DNA of 64,000 nucleotides from contig NC_079878.1 in assembly GCF_029227915.1 (NCBI RefSeq), positions 17,300,001-17,364,000 of the forward strand. The letters run 5' to 3'. How positions within the stretch are numbered: the stretch's first letter is position 1; each line of letters opens with the position of its first letter. Below are positions 35,611-43,880 of this stretch, one piece after another. Below the pieces are notes generated by a model. It had not been told where the DNA came from and ran no database searches. It saw only the letters and a list, made by a program, of their open reading frames with translations. The DNA comes from Hydractinia symbiolongicarpus (Eukaryota > Cnidaria > Hydrozoa > Anthoathecata > Hydractiniidae). The translations under genes were made by a program, and so were the position numbers.

Positions 35611-36140
35611 CGATTATATATATTTTTTTGATTTTGATTTTCAGGTTATGTAAGCTATAAGTCATGTAATATTTACCACACGCGGAAAATACCACTCTAA
35701 TATTTCTAACATGCAGAAAATTCTACTCTGAAAGTGATGTAAACACACAAAAGTCATGTCGTGTGTAAGACTTTAAAGGCTAAGTTGCTAACACAAAAGG
35801 TTTTCTGGCATAGCATTTCTACAGTTAGGCTGCTTTTACATAAGAGTTACACTTCTCTAACAATATAATTTTAATTTGTCCTGAAAATCTCGTATGATAT
35901 TACTGTGCATGTTCTAAAGTACACAAGCAGCCGCAGTGTAAAACAGTGGTTGCTGGTACTCTTCCTAGAATGAAGAAAAAAGAAAGGAATAAAGTCAACA
36001 TGATGCGTGTTATCAGATCCTATTCATGCAACTTAAACGATGTTGGCAGATTTCAACGTTAGCGTGACAGAATTATTTTTTCAGTGTTTCAACATTGTTT
36101 TCCTGCATTTTGTAGCTGCATAAATGGCTAGCTAAAATTT
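35611..36140. other. Intron spacer
   Basis: No recognised content. Confidence 0.4.
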
Positions 36141-36959
36141 CAGGGAATTCCACGAAGAAAACAACACGCGTGCTACACATCGCACGCGTAAATCTATTTT
36201 AGAAAATTTGCTCGTGCGTTTTTCCTATTTTTTTTCTGGTTTATTTCACTCTTATCAGTCCCATGAGTGTTCTTTAAGTGGTGTAAAAGTGCTAAATATA
36301 TTAACAAAACACCTTGGTTCGTTGTAGGAAGTCATTTATATATAATTAAATTTAAACAGTGGACGAAGAGACGCTGACACGTGCTACACGTTGCACTTAT
36401 TGCAATGGTCTGCCATTTTGTTTGTAGTGCTATTTATTCCCAACCTTGTTCCAAGGGTTATATTTTCTCCGTAGGTTATCTATTATCTAGAACAATGGTA
36501 AAAATGGGAGTCATTTTTTTCTTTATTGAGGTTTTATTTTAAATTAAATTTAATTTTAAAATAAAATGTTCAACACACATTTAATTTCACACAGGCAGAA
36601 AAAAACAAATTTAATTTAAACACGGGGAAAAAAACACGGTATTTAATTAACTTTTTAAAAAAAATTTAATTTAACCACAAGTGGTTATAAACTGTTTTTA
36701 ATGATACAGTTGAAGCTGTCTATGTATAACGATTAATTTTTGGAATACAATTTTTAATAGTTAAATGTTTAAAGCATAGCCTGAAGCGGCGACATTAACT
36801 ACGCTGTAGAAAATCAACTTTTATAATTCCTTCGTTAATTTTTTTTATTTAACACGAGTAAAGAGCGTAATTAGCGCGTGCGATTCGCACGCCTGAATAG
36901 CTGTTGCGCGTGTGTGGGCGCGTGCGTGTGCGATCGCACGCGTCTCATGGAATTCCCTG
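36141..36959. mobile_element. GC-tipped hAT-like MITE
   Basis: The left end CAGGGAATTCCACGA and the right end, reversed, CAGGGAATTCCATGA are inverted repeats. Each is followed by CpG-rich sequence with GCGTG/CACGC words, including TGCGATCGCACGCG at 36929-36942. There is no coding sequence. The interior is AT-rich with AATTTAATTTTAA runs near 36540-36660. CAGGG ends suggest hAT, but no 8-base target duplication was seen. It shares its subterminal TGCGATCGCACGCG with the insert at 58294. Confidence 0.6.
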
Positions 36960-37385
36960 CATTTGCGCTTTAGCTTATCTCTTAAAATAATTTGTTTGGT
37001 TCATACGACTTTTGTTGTCACTATTTACCTTTATATTTTACAAGTTATGAGTTAGTAGTGGTGAAGAGCAATGTGGAGAGTGCTCTACAAAAACACCACC
37101 TTATGTACATACAACCCCCGAAGGGAAATTCTATCCAAATCAAAACATTGTGTAAATAGTCATGTTTTTCACTGCAGCATAGAATTGACAAGTTTCACTT
37201 GGGGTCTTCTGTAAACGGCACCTTAGGTAGTGCATAACTATAACTAAAGTAAACCGAAAGGAATAAATTCTTATGTGTTAAAGCTCGGACATTGGAAATT
37301 AAATTTTATTTGTAATCTTTCTAATTTTGTAATCTTTGGAGGCACCATAATTGTCTAATGCAAAACAATATGTGCAAACACAAAC
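36960..37385. other. Intron spacer
   Basis: The first 55 bases resemble 41226-41280 (CTGCATTT and TAAAATAATTTGTTT). Nothing else was recognised. Confidence 0.4.
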
Positions 37386-37430
37386 CTTTTTCTCTTAATC
37401 TTGATTTGAGACCAGTCAAACCATCAGCTC
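37386..37430 (-). CDS. PPFIBP1: liprin-beta small exon: coiled coil
   Basis: A 45-base exon between CATTATCTCATAG and a GTTTGT donor. It completes a glycine codon, then reads ADGLTGLKSRLREK and the first base of an alanine codon. It is short, and the donor is not ideal. Its phases fit both the 41369-41477 exon before it and the 29123-29232 exon after it, and the residues continue a coiled coil. Confidence 0.68.
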
Positions 37431-38079
37431 CTATGAGATAATGTCAAAATTGATTTTAGACAAAAAGGGAATAAACATAAAAATCACAATTTAAAATTCC
37501 GTATAAAATTTCAGCCATGTTCCTATTAAGCAGGCTTCCCATTTTGAGGTATGCAACCGCAATCCTGTGCCCTATAGCGTACCTGAATGATGCAAGATAC
37601 GGGAAGAATGGCGTACCTGCGTTACTTTCTACTCAAAAATAGTCCCATTTTAAAAACAACCTTGTTGTTTTATCGATGTGTGGTGGGCCCTCTAACTTGC
37701 TACATCCATATGTTGTGATGATAGTTATAGGGATAACGATAATAGTGATGAAGAAAACCAATTCTTCAATTATATAAACTACACATGCCAATAATATTGA
37801 TTACAAAGAGGCAGTCAAAATAAATACAATATATGATTAAACATACACATCTTAGTGCTTTCTTCAGCAAAATGAGAGGCATAAACTCTAAAAACTAATA
37901 TTTAGGTAAAAAGGCCGTTAGGTTGATAAACAAATAAATGCCATTTTGAAAGTCGCGTACCTGCAGCAAATTAGGTACTCTACGCAATCGTGTAACGTAG
38001 GCAAATGACGTACGTGATTTATCATGTAAGCACAAATTTCTAAAATAAGAAGCCTGATTAGGGATACAGCAAATCTCCC
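37431..38079. other. Intron spacer
   Basis: No recognised content before the 3' end of LINE copy 1. Confidence 0.4.
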
Positions 38080-39412
38080 TAACATTCTTTTGACATGCTT
38101 TTTGCAAGGTAGATCTTCCAATCTGATCTAGACTGTGTTAGATCTAAACTCAACTTCCTCTGTATCAAGTCTGTCCTTATAAACTCCTGCCACGTCTTTC
38201 TTAGCCTGCCTCTGAGCTTTGCCGCAGGAACTATCAAGTCTCTACACTTTCTTACACAATTATCCCCCTTCATTCTTTCCAAGTGCCCAGCCAATTCAAT
38301 CTTCTGATCTGGATATTGGATATCTTTAATTCTACGGATACTTTAGCTCATCTGAACTCTTTCTGTCTCTCAGACTGGCGTTACACATCCACCTAACCAT
38401 TCTCATATCATTCCTTTCTAAACGGTCAAGATCTTCCTGCTTCACTGCCCATGTCTCACCACCGTACAACATAACACTTCTTACACAGGCCTCATACAAC
38501 CTACCTTTTAACTCAATTGACAAGACTCTGCTAGTCAACAAAGGAAGTAACTCTCTGAACTTTTTCCAAAAAGAACCTATCCTGCAAGTAACACTTCTTC
38601 CAACACCCCCTTCACTACCCAACATATCACCTAAGTAACAGAAGTTCTCAACTATCTCTAACGAGCCACTGTTGTACATCATTAAAGCTGGAAATACTTC
38701 ATTCTCTATAATCTCACCTTTGCAACGCTTGCATACAAACTGAATGTCAGCTCTTAACCTTCCACCAATACTACTGCATTTCTTATGTACCCAATGCTTG
38801 CAAGTCTGACAAAAAATTGAGTTACTACCAACCCCTTTCCTGCAAACTCCACAAGGCCACTTTCCAACTACAAGGTCACACTTGGCTGCAATGCTACTAA
38901 TCATGACTTTAGACTTTGCTGTGTTTACCTTTATCCCTTTCTCTTCTAGTCCTTTTTTCCACTTCTCAAACTTTTCAACTAATTCTTCCACGCCCTGGAA
39001 CAAAACCAAATTGCATCCTATCTATATCAATTCTTTCTCTAAGTAACTTATCAATCACTCTTTCAATAACTTTCATTACTTGATCAACCAACTTCAAACC
39101 TCCATAGTTACCCCTTTCTAATGCATCACCCTTGCCCTTGAAACAATTCATTATCACACTCGACTGCCACTAACTCGGAATAGCACCATCCTTTATAATC
39201 TGGTTAGCAAGACTTGTAATAAGCTTAACCCCAATATATCCAGATGCTTTCACCATCTCTGCAACAATACCTGATACTCCTGCAGCCTTGCCAATCTTCA
39301 ATTTCCTAATAGCCTCCACTACCCATTCTGTCTTGATCTGCATAGCTGGCCCTTCTACAACATCATCATCAGAAAAATTATCCTCGTCCCAATCAAACTC
39401 AGTGTTAAGCAA
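38080..39412 (-). pseudogene. LINE copy 1 reverse transcriptase remnant with PHD-like finger
   Basis: The start (39412-39170) reads KTEWVVEAIRKLKIGKAAGV, the usual N-terminal reverse transcriptase block. At 39157-39000 the segment ends MQFGFVPGRG. The frame then jumps to EELVEKFEKWKKGLEEKG (38990), so fingers, palm motif A and the YADD box are gone. Downstream is a cysteine-rich finger, WPCGVCRKGVGSNSIFCQTC plus KHWVHKKC (38860-38760), with C-x2-C-x8-C-x2-C-x4-H-x2-C spacing. Then come VMLYGGETWAVKQEDLDRLE near 38450 and AGHLERMKGDNCVRKCRDL near 38290. Stops at 38332 and near 39160 also break it. Confidence 0.87.
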
Positions 39413-39604
39413 CCTCTGATAATGATTCTTCTAAGCTACCCTTCTCTCCTCCTCTGTGCTAGCTAAAATACTCTCATCATTACGTACACACTTCTCACCT
39501 ACAACATCTTGATTAGTCTTCTTCATTTGCTTTGCTATCTTGAATACCTCATTGCGCTGGTCTTCCCTTCTTAACACATCCGCAAATCTGTTTCTCTCCG
39601 CTTC

Positions 39605-40872
39605 TTATTTTGCCTTATACACTACTGTACGAGCACAACGCTTAGCTTCTAAGTAAATATTTTTACTACCACCTGACTTCCACTCTTTCCAAAGTTTCCT
39701 CTTTTCCTTTATACACTGGTCAACCTCATTATTCCACCACCAGGTCTGTCTATGTCTAGCTGGTCCTTTCGTACACCCACAGGTATCATCAGAAGCTTCT
39801 AGAAGACAATTCTTTAAAGTAGTCCAAGTACTTTCAACATTGTCACTATCACATTGACCATTGTGGGCTAACTGCTGAACTTTTGCACTAAATTGTCTTG
39901 TTACAATCCCTTCCTTCAGCTTCCAGACTTTTCGACGGGGCCTGTACTTTCCCTTGGCTTCTTTAACACTCTTCAAGATAATATCACAAACCAGCAACCT
40001 ATGCTGGGAAACACACTCTTCCCCCAATATAACTTTCACGTCCTTCACCACTTTCTTGTCTGACTTTCAAACCAGGAAGTAATCTATCTGTGTCTTACAA
40101 CCACCTGACTCATATGTTATCAGCCTACTCTGTCTCTTACTAAATGATGTGTTGCAAACCACCATGTCCGCTGCCATTCCAAACTCAAGCAATCTCTCCC
40201 CTTCCTTATTTCTGCTCCCAAATCCATAGCCTCCGTGCACACCTCTATAACTTTCAGATGACTTCCCAACATGACCATTAAAGTCCCCGCCCACCATGAC
40301 AAGTTCAGTGTCTCTAAACTTTGATGTGACTGCTATTAACTTATCATAAAACTTATCTTTACCTTCCTCACTGAGTCCACACTGTGGAGCATAAACTGAC
40401 AGAAAAGTGACAATCCTATTACCTATCAAAAACTTTATCACTATAATACGACTATTAACATGCATAACATCTATTACTTTTTCTACCCACCTCTCTGCAA
40501 CGAATATGCCAACTCCTCCATATCCATCACTATTACCAATCCAAAAAGCTTATACCTTGCCCTCCTACCTTCCACAAATCTCAATGAAGCTCCTCTCCAC
40601 CTGACTTCCTGAACACAACACATATCAACAGATCTACGTTCTAACATTTCAACTACTTCACCAACATTTACACTAGCCATCCTCAACCTAGTGTTATCTA
40701 CCTTGTGATGTGATAGCTGGGTAACCGTCTGACGATGCTCACACCTGACATCTGTCCTACCATGCGCGACACCTTCACTCCTTAGAGTAAATGCCCCATT
40801 TACGCAGTTTGTCTGATCAACTTTTCTTAAAGTGACATCATCACTATGTGGCATTTCATGGGACTTCCACAA
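39605..40872 (-). pseudogene. LINE copy 1 endonuclease and linker
   Basis: An exonuclease-endonuclease-phosphatase domain in two open pieces (40872-40483 and 40465-40067), then a linker to 39605. Readable active-site parts are CVQEVRWRG (glutamate), FLSVYAPQCG, VGGDFNGHVG (DxN) and TQIDYFLV, with SQHRLLV as the final histidine motif. The family nicks target DNA to prime reverse transcription. Breaks relative to copy 2 are a small deletion after MASVNVG near 40670, a frame change near 40480 and a stop near 40060. The 5' leader up to about 40950 is open without further domains. Confidence 0.87.
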
Positions 40873-40950
40873 TCGCCCCTTTAAACTAAGGTATGGTGGA
40901 GGACGTTCAACACCTCTCTTGTCTCTTAAAGAGACCCTTCACCCCTTTGG

Positions 40951-41368
40951 TATTATTTTAAGTATTTTAAAATAAAGTATTAAATATTTTTCAAACGTGT
41001 TGTATCAAAAAAATAAAGCAAAGTTTTTAAAGCTGAAGAAAAGCTACACAACCATATACTTCAAAACAAGCAAAAAGGGTGAATTTATGTATACAATTTT
41101 TTTCTCTCGTTATAGGCTTTTTAAATGGAAATATTATTATCATCATTCTATATCATATTTTCTGGAGTTAATATCACGAGCAAAGGAGTTATGTTAAAAT
41201 GCTAAGCATGCGTCTCATGGGATTACTGCATTTTTAAACAGTCCTAGTCACGTCTGTTATAAAATAATTTGTTTATTTTTATATTAAAGTGCTAAAAAGA
41301 GTATTGTTGGAAAAAAAATACGAAGGAATCTAGCTTATTCGAAGAAGACAAATATTATTCTGAATAAC
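40951..41368. other. Intron spacer
   Basis: 41206-41280 resembles the right end of the 36141-36959 element plus its flank (GCGTCTCATGG, CTGCATTT). Otherwise nothing was seen. Confidence 0.4.
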
Positions 41369-41477
41369 CTTCAGAGTTTCTTTTTTCTTCCTTATCTATA
41401 AGCGTACCAATGTGTGTCTTTAATTTGTCCATCTCGTCATCTTCTTCATCTGGCAATAACAGCTGATTGTGATTTAT
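41369..41477 (-). CDS. PPFIBP1: liprin-beta exon: coiled coil (most 5' exon found)
   Basis: A 109-base exon after CATTTTGTAG. It reads 36 codons: INHNQLLLPDEEDDEMDKLK followed by THIGTLIDKEEKRNSE, ending in phase 1. An acidic stretch then a KLK...L...KEEK heptad fits the family segment before the last coiled coil, where the vertebrate proteins have a similar MKKAVESLMAANEEKDRK stretch. The donor is GTTATT, a weak match, which lowers certainty about its exact end. It begins in phase 0. No earlier exon was found to the right. Confidence 0.77.
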
Positions 41478-42433
41478 CTACAAAATGAAAGAAAACCAAT
41501 GCAAAAACGAAATAGCAACACACCAGTTGGGATAATGATTTGAGTTAGTTAAAAACTACAGCAAAAGGAAGAATATGTCTTGAAAAACCCACAGTGAAGT
41601 ATTAGTGTAAGGGGAAAATGTTTTTATACAAAACTTGAAGGAAAAGTATTATACAGGACTTTCACATGCCTAATTGACCCACAAGTATGTTTTTTCTTAC
41701 CGAAACGTTTACATATTTAACAGAATTATAAAAACTAGACTAACTTTTTACCTTACAAGGAAATGGGTATTTATTTAAAAAATATAAGTATAACCACATC
41801 AAAGCCCAAGAACATACAGATAGAGGACAACATAGAATTTCAATGAAAAAAACGAACACTATTTATTATATAAATACCATATGCAAAATCAATTACCAAT
41901 CACTCCAAAATAATGCACTAATACAAGTCTGTGTGTTTGTGGGGGAAAATGTTGTTACACTTTTTCCACAAAAAAAGTTTTGTTTGCTGAATGATAAATT
42001 AATCACTTGAACGTGTCGTCACAGCCTTAATATATTAGTTTGAACTGTTAAAATATCCACCAGTCACTCATTGCTGAAATTTGACATTTGACTGTTAGGT
42101 AAAAACAAATGTTTTAATTGAACAGCAACTAATCTCACCTGTCATGAGTGAAAAAAAACATTTCTTTTTATCAAGAGAGTGGGTATACGGCAAAGCTTAA
42201 AGCCTGTAACAACCATAAACCCTTAGTGGATAAGCAGTCAATATATACATGTTATCATGTCATTATAGCCTGCACAAATGCCTGAAATACAAATACAAAT
42301 ATATATATTTGATATATATTTGAGCGTATTTGGGCATTCGCAATTTAGCAACCATTTTCTGAGTTTGTTTTAGTCTTTGTTGAGTTTTTTATAATATGAT
42401 ACAAATACTACTATTCTACATATATATTTATTT
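41478..42433. other. Sequence 5' of the first located exon
   Basis: AT-rich intron or flank. No exon, promoter motif or repeat was recognised with confidence. Confidence 0.4.
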
Positions 42434-43122
42434 ACTAGTCAATAAGGCCCGTGGAAAAATCCACTGAGGCAGGATAAAAATGAAAAAGAAGAGTTATTTG
42501 ACTTTTAATGACGTCAGCAACCCATCCACAAAAAAAATAATTCAGAAGCTTGTTTTCACGTTGCCTCTATTGTGTAGAGGTTAAAGTGCTGATCAAGAAA
42601 ATGTATATGATCATGTGCTTTTTATGAGCGGTTAATGAGATATAAGGGTTTAAAAATTTTGCTGACGTCAGCAATGGCCAGTCAAAACCTAAAATTTTTT
42701 TTTACAAATATTTTTACATGTTGCCTTCATTGCATAGATCTTGAAACGCTGATCAAGAAAATGTATAGGATCATGTACTTTTGATAAATGGTTGCAGGGA
42801 TATTAGGGTTAAAGGTTTTTTCATGATGTTATCAACCCGTCCATTCTGAAACGGATTCGGGAAACTTACCCAAATTGGTCCCAAGTGGTCCCTAGTTACC
42901 CACGTGGTGAAAAATCATTGACGTCACCACCTCCTTTCCAAGTTATTTGGCATCAAAGTTTTAGGTGCACTATAATGGTTTCATTAATTTAGTATAAGAT
43001 ATTGACGTTAAAGTAGTGTTATTGACGTTGCGCCATAACGTCAGAAATTTTAACATTTGAGACATAACTTTTTCGGCTACATCAAAGGAAAATAAGCATA
43101 TCCACTTTGCCTGTTACAAACA
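42434..43122 (+). repeat. Non-autonomous repeat, copy 5 (3' end cut)
   Basis: Same family as the 22998-25014 trimer. It starts ACTAGTCAATAAGGCCCGTG and has the TTTTGCTGACGTCAGCAATG landmark. Its closing GAACTGGCGTATTATTATA block is missing. The copy stops after TTACAAACAGACACGAC and runs straight into the coding sequence of the BRO-N gene. Confidence 0.83.
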
Positions 43123-43143
43123 GACACGACAAGAGATGAGGAT

Positions 43144-43686
43144 GTGAAATTAGATGTTATCAAGGTTAATGAAACTGTTTGGTTCAAGGCCAAAACAATT
43201 GCAAATATATCGGAATATAGGGATACAAGTCAGGCTATTAGAAATCATGTGGATCCAGAAGATAAAACCACTCTAAATGACCTCAAATTTTGGGGCAATT
43301 TGAAAACGGGGCTAAATTCTAGCCATCAGAAAACACCTACCCTAAAAAGACATATGATATATGTAAATGAATACAATATGGGATATCAAACGGGTGCACC
43401 AGATATGGTAATACAAAATTTCCACATTATATATCCAGGATTTGTAATTGAGTTTAAAACACCAAAGGGAAATGGCCAATTAACTGATAATCAGAGAGTT
43501 ATGTTGCAGAAATATAAATTAAATGGATACAAGATACTGGTAAGCAATGATTATGATGAAATTATAACAGAGATCATTAAATATTTCTATGAAGTGAGAA
43601 TCAAATGTGAATATTGTTATAGAACATTTAAATCACGAGAAACATTAGACAGTCATCTGAAACACATTCATAAAATACTTAAGTAA
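43144..43686 (+). CDS. BRO-N / VRR-NUC / C2H2 zinc-finger protein (5' truncated)
   Basis: An open frame of 180 codons, in frame with about ten more upstream codons that begin inside the adjoining repeat. The true start is lost, and 43144 is a GTG. Residues 5-45 (VIKVNETVWFKAKTIA and AIRNHVDPEDK) are a BRO-N domain, a DNA-binding module of phages and large DNA viruses. Residues 77-140 form a VRR-NUC nuclease fold with G84-x-P-D87, E103-x-K105 and Q117. Residues 155-176 are a C2H2 finger (C155, C158, H171, H176). The fusion suggests a nuclease acting on the element's own DNA. It precedes the polymerase in the same direction, as in Polinton/adintovirus-like elements. Apart from its lost start it shows no break. 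Confidence 0.75.
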   Translation: MKLDVIKVNETVWFKAKTIANISEYRDTSQAIRNHVDPEDKTTLNDLKFWGNLKTGLNSSHQKTPTLKRHMIYVNEYNMGYQTGAPDMVIQNFHIIYPGFVIEFKTPKGNGQLTDNQRVMLQKYKLNGYKILVSNDYDEIITEIIKYFYEVRIKCEYCYRTFKSRETLDSHLKHIHKILK

Positions 43687-43880
43687 ATAAAGTATCATAT
43701 TTCAGTTATTTAAAAATGATGTAAAACACTTAAAGAGATATCACTTTATTATAATGGAATGTTTAAAATCAACATCAAAAGAATATTTGTTACTATAACA
43801 AGTTATATGGATATACTATACTATCATTTATAAATGGGGAATTTAAAAAAAACACTTAAAGAACCAAACCTTATAATATA

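Larger units (their letters stand above)
38080..40950 (-). mobile_element. LINE copy 1 (RTE/craniofacial-2-like), internally deleted
   Basis: A non-LTR retrotransposon on the minus strand: endonuclease at 40872-40067, linker at 40051-39170, part of the reverse transcriptase at 39157-38332 and a C-terminal tail at 38294-38079. About 95% of positions appear shared with copy 2 where both exist. The catalytic core of the reverse transcriptase, from just after FGFVPGRG to EELVEKF, is deleted at about 38998. A CCA at the join matches both sides of the intact order seen in copy 2. It lies in a liprin-beta intron, in the same orientation as that gene. The clade is inference. Confidence 0.88.
539..41477 (-). 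other. PPFIBP1: liprin-beta gene (partial; 11 exons located)
   Basis: This is the span of a liprin-beta (PPFIBP1/2 family) gene read right to left. Liprin-betas are cytoplasmic scaffolds with an N-terminal coiled coil and three C-terminal SAM domains; they pair with liprin-alpha at adhesion and presynaptic sites. Eleven exons with GT-AG borders were recognised. Their order is coiled coil, serine-rich linker, SAM1, SAM2, start of SAM3, as in the animal family. Splice phases agree at every junction except 26016 to 5116, where one or more linker exons were not found. The start codon and first exons lie beyond 41477, and the end of SAM3 and the C-terminus lie beyond position 1. The introns are packed with mobile elements. 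The symbol marks family membership, not a choice between the vertebrate paralogs. Confidence 0.9.
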
